From Pithys albifrons albifrons (lineage: Eukaryota; Chordata; Aves; Passeriformes; Thamnophilidae): DNA of 64,000 nt. Position 1 is the stretch's first letter, and each line of letters opens with the position of its first letter. Location: assembly GCF_047495875.1 (NCBI RefSeq), contig NC_092461.1, positions 47,447,601 to 47,511,600 on the forward strand. The letters are read 5' to 3'. Positions 10,702 to 24,753 of the stretch are shown here, in pieces. The translations under genes were made by a program, and so were the position numbers. The notes under the pieces are model-generated. The model was not told where the DNA came from, searched no databases, and saw only the letters and a list, made by a program, of their open reading frames with translations.

Positions 10702-13700
10702 TTTAGTAGAATCTTTGTTCTTGAATCAAGCATTCTGTATTCTCCTACATGAGGTGCATAGTTTCCTCCTTTTGTATCAGCAGATACTCAGACACTGGCA
10801 CATGAGCTCCAAGAGATATAAAACTCTGAGAAAAGATCTTCCCTGCCACTCCTCTCATTAACAGATTTAATTACACCTGCAGACTGTGCCAGGCATTCCT
10901 TGCTTGCTCATACAAATGTCTTTCCAGGTTTTCCATTCTGCCAACTTCCTAAAAAATACTAAGGAAAGTGATTTTGGCAGTCTCAGTGGGGTGACTTCAC
11001 AGTAAAATTATTTCATCATTAGTTGATGATTCCAAACACAGATACATCTGAAAGGGAAAGAGTGACAGCCCCATTCTTTGACTTGTTGGGAAGCAGATCC
11101 TTTAAGATGCTGCTCTATTCTGAAAACAGTGTTGCAAATAACAGCATCATGGTCTCTATTAACTTTCAAGTATTTCCATAACAAACAGAGGGGGCTTGCA
11201 AGTGAAAAGCTGTTTCAGCTAATGCCTCCTTTCACAAGTGAAAGTCAAATTGTACAGAGTTATACATCCAACACTTATGAGTACTGTGTTTGCAATAGAT
11301 AACCAATTATTTTGTATTTCATAAGAAGAAAAAGATACCAGTTCATTTTCTTAAGAAGCTGTCAGTTTTGAAGCATTTATACCAGGCAGAATGTAATGTG
11401 GCCATTACCACAACCCAACCAAGTACAAAATACATAAAAAACATTACAGTTTAATAGGATGTATTTTCAAATAAAAAAGCCTCTTCAAACAAAATAGCCT
11501 TGAACACATGACCTCTTTTAGGAATGAGGTAAGAGGTAATAGCATTTCAGCACAGCTGCACTGATTTATTTTTGTTTAAGAATCTACAACTGTAAAGCAG
11601 CTCCCTACAGAGGTATGTTTTGTGGTTGGTTATCTTTGGTTTTTCATCTGTAGTTGTATTTTGGGTCTACTGAAGAAGAGACTCAATTTTTTCAACCTGG
11701 TCAACTGGTTCAAAGCTATGAAAAGAGAATTTTAGGCCACAACCTCAATTGTATTGTTTCTTTTCAGAATTGTTTGCTGATATTTCCAGCATGTTACTCT
11801 CCCAGTTATTTTTAATAATATACATCTTTTGTCCAGATATGTTTAAGAGGTGATTTTTCTCCTTCCATCAATCTTCTAAAATTGTTGCTTTAATTTTTTA
11901 AATATTTATCCTGAATCACCAATATATTAAAAACTGTAGATGATGAACATCTCAAGTCGTTAACAGTTAATTATGCCTCAATGTTTTTGCTTTATTATTT
12001 GTCACACTGAAAATCATGGCCTAGCAGACAAATTAGGCAAAACATCCTTTCTAATTAGTCACTTAATCTCAAACAAGGGCTTCAGTTTTACATCAGCATC
12101 ACACATTTTCAAACTTTTCTGAGTTGATGTTAGTTTGCTAATCACAAATATTTGCAGGATATTCAGCAGATCATTAATCTCTTAAAAACACATTGCACAC
12201 CTGCAGTATTTGTTATATTTCTACATTGCAATGGAAATAAAATGTCATGTATGGTAAAAAAAAAATCCACAATCACTGTGTTATCTGACAGCCTTGGTAA
12301 CCTTTTCTTTGCACAGAAGTGAATCCAATGCTTAAGATACATTAAGGGGTTTGCTGATAATGCTCAGAAAGTGTGCATGGGAAGTAGCAAATTCAGCTTT
12401 CCAGTCCATTGCCTAATAGGTTATTAATGCCAACTAATATTTAGGTCACTACACATCATCCACCTTTCTCACTTTATGGAGAAGATACTGACAGTCTTAT
12501 TCTAATGCCAGTCACAGATTCATTCTCTCCACATATATAAATTGTATTTTTTGCATTTGAATTCTGAAGGTGTTTTGCTTTAGTCAACATTTTAATACAC
12601 TATTTTATTGCTCCAAGGGAAATCGAAAAGTAGATTTTACTTTGGATTTTATGCCCAGGCTTTTTTTAAAATACTGTTTGGTTTTAGAGATCAGAATTTC
12701 AAAAATGGGTATCCATTTTCTTGATAAGCAGTTGAAGGAAGACAAATAGGTAATAATCAGTGTGGGTCCCATCTAATTTGATCTGATGTGTTCATTTCCT
12801 AAGGAACTAATGTGTTAATTGCTATTTTTCTTACCTCATTATTGTTATCCTAGTCAACTAAAAAATCTAGCCCAAAATACCCAGATCTATGAGATTTAGT
12901 GAATTTCTGAAATAGAGCAGACCTCGATCTTACAAAGCTTCCTGGTTTCTGACACCCTTCTGAGCAGTGAAGTCAATCAGTGCTTCATGAGATTAGTAGG
13001 ACCTGAAAGCAACCAGGGCTTGGTCTGATGATATGGCTTTTCAGCCTCTTGTATCAAATAACATTTTTTAGAATGGCAAAAATATGAAGTCAAAGAATTA
13101 AAGAATGATTCTAATAAAGTGTTGCAGTACATTTTCACAGATACTCCACTCTTACAGAACAGAAACTGCATGGGAAGAAACCTCATTTCCTTCTTTCACA
13201 AAAGGAAATAAGTTTATGAAAGGATGGGAACTACTATTTCTCAGCTCTTCTCTAAGTGAAGACACACAGTTTTCATTTGTTCTTTCTCTGCTCTGGGATG
13301 GTTCTGCATACTTTCACTTCTTTGGATGAGGGATCAGACTTTTTTGCTTGCAGTTTCTCTGATAATGTGATGTAAAACACATTTTGTCTTCTGTTTCCTC
13401 CAGACTAGTGGAGAGAAATGAATGGTTAAAAAATTAATGTTAGGTTTTAATTTGCACTTATATAAAAAAATATCTGGCCTTAGGTTCTGTATGTATCCTT
13501 ATTAAAATAGCTAGACATCTACTCACTAAATGCTTTCTGCATAAAACAATTGTGCTTATAAAACTCTGTGTGAAAATGAACTTTGTCCTTTTGCCCATCT
13601 TGAACTTTGTTTTGTTCCTTCATTGGGTATTATTCTTTCTGGCCAACAGAATTTCTCAGTTAGATATTGTCTTCCTCTGGTGGCTATTTGACATTCAATC

Positions 13701-14723
13701 ACATTACTTTCACTGGGAGCTATACTTTTAGGGTTTGGAACCTTTTTAGCCAAATCATGATGAACATTTTCTATTAAAAAATACTATTTTTTTAAATAAG
13801 AAAGATATGTCTTATTATCTGCATAAAATTGTATATACAAACAGTAAAACATGCCTACGAAGGAAATTTTTGCTATTATCCAATATTGAAAAACTCTCCT
13901 GATTTTCCATTTGCTTGTTTTCAAATAATGTCAGCACTAATTCTTTTCACCAGCTGATGTCATGGAATTGCTTAAGAGAAACTGGTAGGGACTGGACAGC
14001 CCATCATTCTCTGAATGCCAACTGTCCTGATATTTTCATCCTGTAGAGCAAGGCGTGTTTCTGAGGATATGGTTTTACATCCTTGTGTGGTAATGCCATT
14101 CTTAGATTTTTTTTTTCCAATTTTGCCAAGCTATTTACACTTTGCAAAATGCAATTAGACATTTATACACAGTAAAAATAAACTATAATGATTACTTGTT
14201 CTTTTAACGTTTGTATTATCTTATGGCATGGTGTCTGTTGCATTCACCAAATACATAAGAAACATGTTTGTGACAGAGTATGATACATGAGGTGGCTAAG
14301 GATTAGGGAAGGAAGTTGTCTTTTTTATCTTTTCCAGGCTTTGCATATCCTCCTCTGTGTAGAATATATTGACTGAAAGATTCTGACATTTCACTGTCTC
14401 TTAAGCAGCTGTCTCCTGTTCCCTAAATGATAGCAAATAAACATGACCAGTGCCCTCCAGATATTTACAGGGTTCAGTTTTTCTAATGGCTCATTATACA
14501 TTCCCCAGATACTGTGTCTGCTATGGGACCTTTAAAAAGTGAAATATGGCATTACATCAGCTGCTCAGAAAATCCTGACATGACTCCATGAAAATTCACT
14601 GTAAGACTATTATTTGTTCCCTGAGTTTCAGCACTCACCCTCCCATGTGCTGTTTGCCTTCATCTTACTTGATTAAGAGAAATGGGGCCCACTAGGTAAA
14701 TTTGGCTACATCACTCGACTTAG
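10702..14723. other. Unique AT-rich sequence, possible conserved noncoding blocks
   Basis: No gene or mobile element is recognised. The part from about 11940 to 12470 is dense in TAAT/ATTA cores and octamer-like words and looks like conserved noncoding DNA, but this cannot be shown without alignment. Confidence 0.45.
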
Positions 14724-14756
14724 GTATATATAAAGTATATATATATATATATATAA
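14724..14756. repeat. (TA)n microsatellite
   Basis: Alternating TA run interrupted once by AAAG. A second short (AT)n run lies at 15106-15120. Confidence 0.85.
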
Positions 14757-15105
14757 AGTTAGGTCTGCACATTGAATTGACATTGTTCAGTGGAAGATGT
14801 CCAAAAACCACAAATGGTAATCTTAATATTTCATCAATATTGCACAGGATCTCTTTACGAAATAAGTTTCTGTATGCTTCATTAAAAATTTCTACTTAGG
14901 AACCTAGGAAATATTTTTCTTGCTTACCTAACACAGCTCTCCTTTTTCTTAACATCTACTGGCCACTCCTGACTTCACATTCATGACAGAATCCAGAAGT
15001 ATCATAAGAAATTTAGCTACTAAATAATTCTGGATATTTAAAATGTAGTTTACACACCTGGTTCCCCCGACTGATTAAAAGAAAGCTATTTTCTAAGGGA
15101 ATACT

Positions 15106-15120
15106 CATATATATATATAT
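15106..15120. repeat. Short (AT)n run
   Basis: Fifteen bases of alternating A and T within unique sequence. Confidence 0.8.
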
Positions 15121-18100
15121 CTCTGGCATGACAAAGGAACAAGTAATAGGTGCTCATGAAGTCCCAGCTCATGTGATTCATAGACCAACGGCCACTGTGC
15201 TTGGAGCTGACAACCAATACATTTGCCTCTGACTTTTAAACCATTTAGCACTTGCTTCCCTGGAGTGATTGCTGCAGAACTGAAGATGATTCAGTGTTCC
15301 TTTTGATAAATGGTTCATGAAAGCCCAAGACTTGCTCTGTCTGGAAGAATTCACAGCCATCTGCTGTGAAGCTAATGTATTCATCTCACACATATAAATG
15401 GGTTTGTGGATGGTGTCTCTCACTGCTTTGCACTAATCAGACTTTATTGGCATTGAAATCATCTTGCACCATTGCAAAAATGGAGTTGAAATCTGACCCA
15501 TGGATTCCATTTAATGACACAAACCCCTCAGTTACAGCCACAAGAGAACATGTGGGAAGAAGGGATTCCTGTAAGCTCTTCTTTTCCTTCCAATTGCTCC
15601 CTTACTAACACTTGCATTTGTCTCACATTGAAAGAGAAACCTAAAATTCTATGCTCATTTTTTTCTCTCTCTTTTTTTCCCTCTCCAATATAATTAAAGT
15701 CTTTTGGTTATTCCTAATGGCAATGACATAAATAATTTTCTAACTGAATATGGAAAATTTTAAAATACACTAGGAAACCCATCATAGAGTTTCATCAATG
15801 GCATCAGGATAAAGGTTTATGAGGGATATGTATTATTTTTGATTGCATGTTGGTGATGAATATAGTTTTCTTCAAGCTACAGAGCCGGTACTATTTTGCC
15901 AGCATCATCTGTCTCCAAGGCTTGTCTCATATGCTCAAGAAATTGTATGGAAGAAGCTGATGCCAACACCTATGAAGTGGCCCTGCAAGACATACTGCTG
16001 AGTATCTTTGACCCCCAAGAAAAATCTCAAGTGATGCATTTCTTTCCTTGCATTAACCATCTTGAAATCATGAGAAAGAGCCTATAGACCTCAACGGTTT
16101 GGATTTAAAACGGATGTAGAATGTAAATCTGTTGTTTCCAGGCTTCCCTTAGTAATAGTCATATGAAGTATGAAGACAACATTTCAAACCCAGATCATGA
16201 CTTCTTTTCTCATGTCTCATCACATATGATTCTTGGTTTACAGTCACAGCAATTCCACTGAAGTCAAGGAACCTGCCTTGGTTGTGAGATGACATGGGTG
16301 TAAATACAAATAACTCTATTTGAGTCAGTGCATTTAACGACTGTAAGCCAATAACTCACAGAACAACCAGGGGGATATATTTGGCCTTGTGAGTCAAAAA
16401 GCATCAATGAATATAACTTTTTTTTTCCTTCACTGAAATGAATTTTTTGTCAGAATCAATGTTGAATTTGGCCCCTCTCTTTGGAAATCCAATTGCTACT
16501 GCATAATCTTTTTTCAGTTTAGGTAAATACAACTTAATATCAAATTGGTGGTTTTTACACATCTTTTGGGGTTCTCATTAATTAGAATACCATTTTGATC
16601 TTCAGTAATTCTAGATAATTTTCTAATTAATTCCCACTAAGCAGAACTGAAGAATTCACAAAATAACCTTTAGCCATTCCTGATTTTCTTACTGTATTCA
16701 GGTGTTCAATAAAGATTCCTTTTCATAGCTGTCCTTCTAACAGCTTTACTCATATATCAATAAAATGCATTTCCAAGCATAATATTCTCTTGGCATAATC
16801 ATCTGTTCATTCAGGATTACCATCTGCGCTTTGCTGGAGACTTCACTCTTTTATGAAACTGGCAGTGGTGACAAAGTTCATTTGAATTCCCAGGATATGC
16901 AATCATCAAACAGTTTGAAATTCTCTTTTCAGAGCCGGTTTTCCACACTGATAGAACTTTTAAGTACAGATAATTTGTGATTTTGTTATCATTGTTGTTG
17001 TTCAGTGTTTCATGAAACACTGTTCCACCATCCTTCCCCTCCTCCAACCACCATTTTCTGTACCACCTTCTTAGCTAAGGCAAGATGGATGAGACTCCCC
17101 GTGAAGCCTGTCAGCACTTGTTTTTTAATCAGCAGTACAGATTTCTGTTGACTAAAATGAAGCATATTTCCCATCCAGGGAGTAAGCACATTGCCTTCAA
17201 GCAAACCATATTTAAAAATAATCCTAGGAAAAGGTCTTATATCATATAAGGCAGGAGAAAGAAAAAGAAAAAAACAAACTACAAACCAATATCTTTTGAA
17301 TGCAAAAGTGAATTGCTTTTTCTTATTTATGAGAAGGAAAGGTTCCTTTTTGCTTCCTTCTTGTACTTTACATACATTGAATTCACTGTGAGATTCCTGC
17401 AGCTTTTGAACCTGGAAGCTAGATCAAACAAACTCAACTTTTCTTGTTATTGATTCTTTCCATTAAATATTTTCAAAATTTCCAAGTTTCAGTCACAGAA
17501 TTCTGTAGCAGATGACACAGTGATTTACTTTTCTGTGCTTACATAAAAGGTATTTTTACAAGAAAGTTATACCTCTGGCCTTGGTACTTGATAGTGTGCA
17601 GTACTTGAAACATTGAATTTCAATCACAAATGGAAGAATTAAAATCCCTGATTCCTCACTAGGATATCTAATGGGTTGAAGAAGCCTTGTTCCTTGGGAT
17701 ACATCTGAATCACACACCCTTTTTTTAGAGCTTGCTGTGACTCATTTACAGGAGGCTATCATGTACAATTCCCTACGTATTCTGTTGGTGACCTAGCAAC
17801 CTAACTTGGCATGTGAACGTTGAGGCTTTGAAGTGCCCAAGTGGTTCTTCTCCTTAATGTGAGCTCTTTAGGCTGGCAGAAGCAGTTATACAGGAATCTA
17901 GAATCTGGAATCTGTCTCAGTCCCCCTCTGAAGGAGTCCATCTCTCTACAGTGATTCCATTCCTGATGCTTTCCTCAGAAGGACCTGAATTTCAGATCAC
18001 TGCAGTGGAGTACTGCACTGTCATATAGGTAGGGTTCTCTGGCCTGAGGAAATAGCAGAAAGATGAGACAAGTTCATGCTGTGAAGCTGAATTAATTCTG

Positions 18101-19923
18101 TTTCACTATCTGTACTGGGTCCATACCAGGGTGCTTCACCGTTGTTATTCACTAGAAATTTTTTTCCATTCTGTTGCCATTTGGTTGTGTGAGACATCCT
18201 CAGGAAGCTGTATTTCTGGGTGGTATAATTCAAATTCCAGAAAGCATCTACACGAGCAGAGACATGATCTGGACATTTCTATTTGGCTTATATAAAAAAC
18301 CAGTTTTCTAGAAACATCTGTAAACTGAATTACAAACTGGTGTGCTATATGCAGTACATAATGACAGAGATCCACTGCTTCCCGAGTGCCACCAAAGCAG
18401 AGTGCTGTGCAATGGACTTCTATGTGCTGAAAGCATTATTAACTCAGGGCATTGGCAAACTCTGGGGTAAAAAGAAACAGCAAGTTTTAAGTGAAAACTT
18501 GTTTGCTAACCAGCCAAAATAAGCTGAAGTGTATTTAGAAAGAAATTTGTTAAGCTAGGCAGTACTACAGGTTTTTTATTGATTCTCTCTCAGTCTCTAA
18601 ATGCCAGTGATTAATTGACACCCTGAAGCGTGACTCTTTACCACAATCATTATAGGGACATGGAAGGTGTTGAACACTCAGCAAAGCCGGTGTTAGTTGG
18701 CATTACAGTGAGGAAAAGAGGTAGAAATACTTGTAAAATGACTAAGCTAATGAATTCTGTGATGGCACTAAAGTATCCCAATGTTTTTCTAACACTAAGG
18801 AGCTTTAATGTTTTATACCTAAAACCTCATCAACCTGCTATGCTCTACAGCATCAATTTAGTGATGTCCTAGCTATTAATTCTCTTCCAGCTACAGATTT
18901 AAGGGAATAATGACTATGCATTTACAAGATCTGCAAAGGAGGAGAGGGGGGGTTTCTTTTCTTGAATCAACAAAGAGCAATACAAAACCTCACAGGCTCG
19001 ATTAGGCCACCAGTTTATCTGAGGCAGTATCTTTTTCACAAAATGCAGAACTCAAACTGCAACATCTTTCTGAATTTTAAATCATAGTGCTCTGCAACTT
19101 CACTTTATACAGCATAAATAGCTCAAAGGGATCTTGATGGCTTGAAAAATCTGACCCATACTATGGTCTTGCAATCTTTGAGTATTTACTTCAGTAGTTG
19201 CCAGTTGCAATCGTAAGACAAGAGGCTGAAAAACACTTCAGAATTTTACTGCATTTTTGACCTCTAGCTTTGTACTAAAGTCAGTGAAGTTTGGAATGTG
19301 TCTGGATCCATGTCCACAGCTCACAATAGCTACGTCAAAGGTTTTATAAAGCCTTCTGACTTGACTTTACAAAATACTCTTCAGAAGCAGACCAAGATCT
19401 CTCAGTAGTGAAGAGAGAACCAAACTACCATCTGAAAAAAAGAACTGAAGTCAGCCCATATTATTAGCAGAGAAAGGAAATAAGGGAGAATTGATGTTTG
19501 ATGTGGTGAAAGGAATGCGTGAACTGAACTCCCCAGGTTAGTATTTCAGGTTAAGAATCTTTGTCCAGTGGATATACTATTGTAAATTAATATTTCATCA
19601 TTTACCCTGAATGGAGGAAGGAAATTGGAACAAAATCAAGCTATGAGCTCCAAAACTAGCAGAGAAATTTCAAACATTGTTTAAAAATCACTAAAAATGG
19701 TTCTGGGAGAAAGGCCCATGAGAAGTATTGGTTAAGATCTGTCAAAGTAAAAGTAGAAAAACACTGAGCTGGCGGTCCAAAGATAACTATCCAGAAATAT
19801 CTAAGGAAAGATCAGGCAGAACAATTGATAACTTCTCTTACAGCTTTCTTATAAATAAAGTGAGGCTTTCAAGATTTAGTGCATACAGTGTGGGAGAATC
19901 TTCCTTGCCTCTTTGACTTTTGA
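15121..19923. other. Unique AT-rich sequence, no gene seen
   Basis: Several open frames of 60-80 codons occur on both strands with no domain or splice context. A perfect 20-base palindrome lies at 17003-17022. About 16480-16640 is rich in AATTA/TAAT words. Confidence 0.55.
17003..17022. repeat. Perfect 20-base palindrome
   Basis: CAGTGTTTCA is followed directly by TGAAACACTG with no spacer, giving perfect dyad symmetry over 20 bases. It resembles a binding site for a dimeric protein or a chance cruciform; no function is assigned. Confidence 0.9.
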
Positions 19924-19989
19924 TTATTTATTTATTTATTTATTTGGTTATTTATTTATTTATTTATTGATTGATTGATTGATTGATTG
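19924..19989. repeat. Compound microsatellite (TTTA)n-(TTGA)n
   Basis: A run of TTTA units with one TTGG interruption passes into five or six TTGA units. It is the second compound tetranucleotide tract in the window, with the same pattern of a repeat that changes by one base per unit. Confidence 0.95.
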
Positions 19990-22318
19990 TAGTAAAGAAG
20001 TATTGCAGATACTGAGCCCATGGTGCCTTGACTAATATAATTGGTCTCCTTAGGCTGGTTCTCGAGTTAGGCTTATCTCCAGATCTGTGGCAGTATGAAG
20101 ACTGAGATGAATTGGATTTTCCATCATAGCCTGCTCCCTTTAAAAGTAAGTTGCATCAGACTCTGCAAAATCCAGAAACACTTAATTTTCCTCAGGAAAA
20201 TTTGTACAAACATCTGTCAACTAAATAGACCTTACTGCAATAAATTCAGAGTATATGGAACTGGTAGTATAGCTATCCCTTCTTTCAATGTAGGAAAGAT
20301 CATAAACAGAACTACCCATAGAAGAAACCCTCTTGATACATAACCCTTGCTGATGTTCTTAAAAAAAAAAAAAGAAAGAAGAGAAAGTAGCAATCTTTCT
20401 AACAGATTTCTGGGGTATACAAGGACACAGAGGTTACAAAACCTGCAGTCTTGACAGTGATTGTTTTACCTTTCTCATTGTTGACAGAGGGTTTGAATTC
20501 TAGATTTATAGTTGATAATGACAGATCCAAGATATTAGCTACTTGATTGGTATTTTATACCACATAATTATGGTGAGGGCAAAACCCACCATGTCACTTG
20601 TGATGTTCCATGAAAGCTGGAATAATGCAGGCTTTTCGTGGAATCAGCTAGTAACTTTTGAGCCCTTTTTTCCTGTCCAAACCAGTATGTTACAAACATG
20701 ACTAAATCAACATGAAATAAAGACTTTTGCTCATGCATACAGACGATATATAGTCCTGATATGTCATTGCTGTGATCTGAGCATTACACAGTTAAATATA
20801 AACAGACAGACAAAGCAGCCAAATTGGAGAAAGAATGTCAGCATAACCAACTGTTTGTTTGTGCTTGCACTAGTCTGCCAACTATGCTGGATCCAATGCA
20901 TTGTACAAGTTTGCCCACACTACCTAAAATCCTTTTATTTCACAGACCTTTGTTTCATAAAATGTTCTTTTAATTTGGAAGAGCAAGGTATTTATATTTA
21001 TATGCATACTGCACAGAGAAAGACAGACACACAAATATAAACATAGGAAAATGAAGAGCTTTGTTTTGTTATTTTTTTTCCTTTCTTCTTCACTTTTAGC
21101 ATCACGGAAGGTGACAGTGCCTAAATATTTTTGACAGTTTGGAAGGAAAATGATATCTGAAATTTTGAAAGAAACATGACTCAGAAAAAAATCTGTGGCC
21201 AAGGACAAATGTACTCAAAGAAGTATGGTTTTACTACTTTGTTATAGAAATGGCTGTTTTCCTTTTCCACATAAAAATATTCTATGATGATCACCATAAA
21301 TAGAAAAGACATCTAGACTGACTTTCAAGTTTATTATCCCAAGAGTTAAAATGTTGTTAATTTTTTGGGGAGTTAAACTTTATGACTAGGCAGGCAAAGG
21401 CTATGACTTTACTTTTTATAGGGATTGTCAAAGACATGGTAACTCTGGGTAATCTAATGCTGAGGTTCACAAAACAATAATTTCTTCTAATACATTTGCC
21501 ATCCATCCTAACATTATCAGTTTTCTTCAGCAGGAATGATAAATCATGGAGTTTAAAGGCACAACCTAGTGATACCAGGAAAGTTCTCCTTATAAGTTGG
21601 CAGGAGTGGACTTGGAGTGCCTTTTGGGTGCACCATGTCTAAAAATAGTGCATTTCGCTGTGTAGGGGAAGGTTAAGAAATCTCAATATATTGTTATACC
21701 CGAAGAATGAAATTATTTTCTAGACTCAAATTATAAACTTCTGAAACAAATAAAAGAAAACATTACCTGGAAGATTGTTATGACTGAAAATCTGTACCAG
21801 CAAACTAACTGGCACTACACTCAAACAAGCAAATATGAATGTTTATTTTTCTCTTTCTATCCTGATGAACACAGCATGATTTCAGCAAGATCTCGCTGAA
21901 ATTAATGAAGTCTAGTGGGGGCATCTGACTGGGAACCACTCTGTGCACATGTTAATTAATAGGCTCATGTGTGTTGTCTGTACAGGTATATGCATTGAAA
22001 ATCTGATTCCACATAATCAGAGCTATATGCTACCTCACTACAAAATAATGTCATATTGTACACTGTGATTTTGCTGCCTTGCTTATTGCTACATTATCCT
22101 TCAGATTATAACTACTTCAAATTATTTAACTATAAACATAACCTAACTGGAATGCTTCTTTACCAGGCTGCTGAACATCACCTAGTATGGCCATTGCTTC
22201 TCACCCAGTCACATCTGTGTTGATATAGTTTCTCTATTCTCAGATAACTGGATTTCTTCTCATAGAAATTCTTCCACTATGAAGATGAACGCAGTAATTT
22301 CTTAAGGGGGTGAGAAAT
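19990..22318. other. Unique AT-rich sequence, no gene seen
   Basis: Contains an A-run near 20361-20373 but no recognised repeat family, RNA gene or coding exon. Confidence 0.6.
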
Positions 22319-22849
22319 TGTCGCACTTTGGCCCAGCTGTTGCCAACCCTGGACTGGCCCCCCTTTCCCCTCCCAGAACCTTCCCAGCAAAGGAAAGGGG
22401 AAAAAAACAAACAGAAAAGACATGCACTCTAAAGAAACTGAACTGAATAAAAAGAATAAATTATATTTACTAACATTTACAAACCACACTGTATACACAA
22501 TACATAGGATCCCACTCCCCAGGGAAGAGGGGAAGGGAGAAAAGGGGATTGATTAGCCGGAAAATAGGGAAGACATCAACCCGACCTAAAGAAACTGAAT
22601 GAATCAAAACAAACACAATTAAAAACCTCAAGGAAAGGGAACAAGAATGAAACAATCTCACCCAGGACAGGAGAACCACCAGGGACCAGAGGGACCAGAC
22701 TTCAACCACCTCCCTCCAGCTCCTCAGCCAAGGACAGGGAAACCCAGAACCAAACCACTCCCCCGGGCTACGTGGAAGACACGTGTGGAATACTTGTAAC
22801 TTCCTTAGATACAATGGTTACTGAGGAAGCCATGGGTCAAACCATTACA
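22319..22849 (-). mobile_element. Solo LTR-like element with 5-bp target duplication, minus strand
   Basis: On the minus strand the element starts TGTAATGGTTTGACCC and ends CCAAAGTGCGACA, so it has TG...CA ends. An exact GAAAT duplication flanks it (22314-22318 and 22850-22854). Composition differs sharply from its neighbours: purine-rich and C-rich blocks on the plus strand. A clear TATA box or AATAAA was not found, so the regulatory layout is less standard than in the other LTRs here. The orientation call rests on resemblance to other avian LTR starts with TGTAATGG-like ends and is less sure than the boundaries. Three overlapping minus-strand open frames here are by-products of its composition. 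Confidence 0.68.
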
Positions 22850-24753
22850 GAAATCCCTTTTTATATATGAAGATCAACCTCTGCACATATTTTATTTTGA
22901 CCTGAATGTCTTCACTTGACACCCCAGCTGCCTGGGGAAAGCAGGAAAAGACATTCAGTGCAGATGGAGTGACAGAGTTTGGGGAGGGCAGGGGCACGGA
23001 CATGCTCCCTCTCACCCTCCAGCACCAGTACAAGCTTCTGCTCCTCACTCCTTTCTCCACTGAATTTCTGAGCTGCGTCTCAAGGACACAGAATATGCCC
23101 ATTGACTACATGGAAATCAATACCATATGAGATGGCCCTTGATTAGTTTCTAAATTAAGATGAATTAGGGCTTTCTGTCAGTTTTGAATGGACAGTCAGG
23201 GCTGCCAAGGCATGGCTTGTGGTGAGCCTAGCTGGAGGAGCCTACAGGGGTCATGAGGAGATTCTGAAGCTTCTATGGATAAAAATTTAAGTTTTCCCAC
23301 TCTGCCATTGTAACTCATGCACAGAAGATAAGAAAAAAAAAATTTAACAGCTGATAACTAATACGAAAGAGCAATCATAGGCTCAGTCAATTATAGGTAC
23401 TTTAAGAGAAATGACGCCTCACTTTCTTGCAGGTGAGAATTTCTACTTCTGACATCACGCAGGAGTTCAAGCTCCCCCAGGCAGGGTCTTTGACTTTGAA
23501 TCTTTTGTAGGGTTTTAGGATATATGGACACTTTCTTTCAGGGTTGCAAGTGTACTTGTCTGGGAGGTTAATTCAGGACTGAGGCTATGGAAACCTATCT
23601 TTTGTTCAATAAGCACAGAGGACTCTTCACACATGACACCTTAGTACTATTGTGCCAAAAGTAGTTAATATTCACTGTCACATTTATGTTTATTGCAATT
23701 TTTCATGTACTAATGCAGACGTGCCCAGAGAGAATACACATAGTAACACTGCAGTATTTAGACAGTGTAATTTTTTCTTTGCTGTCCTCCACGACTAGAA
23801 CTTTATGCTTATGAATGTAGTGTTCTATGGTTTTTGCATGACCCAGCATCTTAATGAAGCTGCAGTTTAGAAAAAATCTTATTCGAAATTTTGCCACCAT
23901 ATGAAAAGCCACCATCTATGAAGAAATTGGAAGCAGCTGAAGTGGCTGATACACAATAGTATTGACAGATTTGCAGTGATCTGAACAAATCAACATTAAT
24001 TACCAATCAGGGAAAAGAAACATTAACTTGTTGAGCAAACTGCACCAGGAAAAAGAGGAAAGCATAGGGAACTGTTTCCAGGAGTGAGATTCCCATATAA
24101 ATTATCAGTTAAATCATAAAACCAAGTGTACTTGTAGAGTGGATTTTCCAAAAGGCCAATATTTTTGCATTCAGTATAAATAGACATGAAATTTCTTTAT
24201 GAGTTCCGCAGTGCATTAGGGAGGAGTTTTGTGATTACCAGTACTATGCAATAAACTGGCAATAGAAGAAACCAAGACAATTGCAGATCAAGATTATGCA
24301 GTTTTCCTCAAATTTAAAGTTTCTTTCAGGTGTTTTCCAGGTCAGTATAGGGAGCAAGGGAGCTGCAGAGCATGATAAATCATTCTCCTATGATTGTAAA
24401 GGCAGTTCCCCGAATGTGCAAGTAGCCATCTCAAGTGAACACATTTTAAGAACTGTGCCTGAGATTGTGGGTTTTTGCCGTGACAATTCAAGATGTGTCT
24501 TTATGGTTATGCAAGCCTAGTTATTTCTTACTAGATATAAGATGGAGAATCAGACCCTCTAACAGCCCATAAGACTGCTGTGAAAAGAAATGGGGAGAAA
24601 AAGTCAGTCACACAGGCAGTTTAGGCTACCACTGAATACTTTGCAGTAGTGTACATGGATATAATACACTCAAAAGTAAAGTATCAACTAAAGATGTATA
24701 GCTCTCAAGTGCAACTTTTTGGAGATGGTATGTAGTGCCTGGTTCTTGTGTAC
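22850..24753. other. Unique sequence with a short GC-richer block
   Basis: About 22906-23130 is GC-richer than its surroundings and carries a 74-codon plus-strand frame (from 22906) with no recognised domain. It lies 55 bases beyond the LTR and may be old repeat remnant. The rest is ordinary AT-rich sequence. Confidence 0.45.

Noticed and set aside
15896..16087. 63-codon frame as an exon
   Set aside because: No acceptor or donor of quality and no known protein similarity recognised.
22470..22814. 114-codon minus-strand frame
   Set aside because: Inside the element bounded by GAAAT duplications; no domain.
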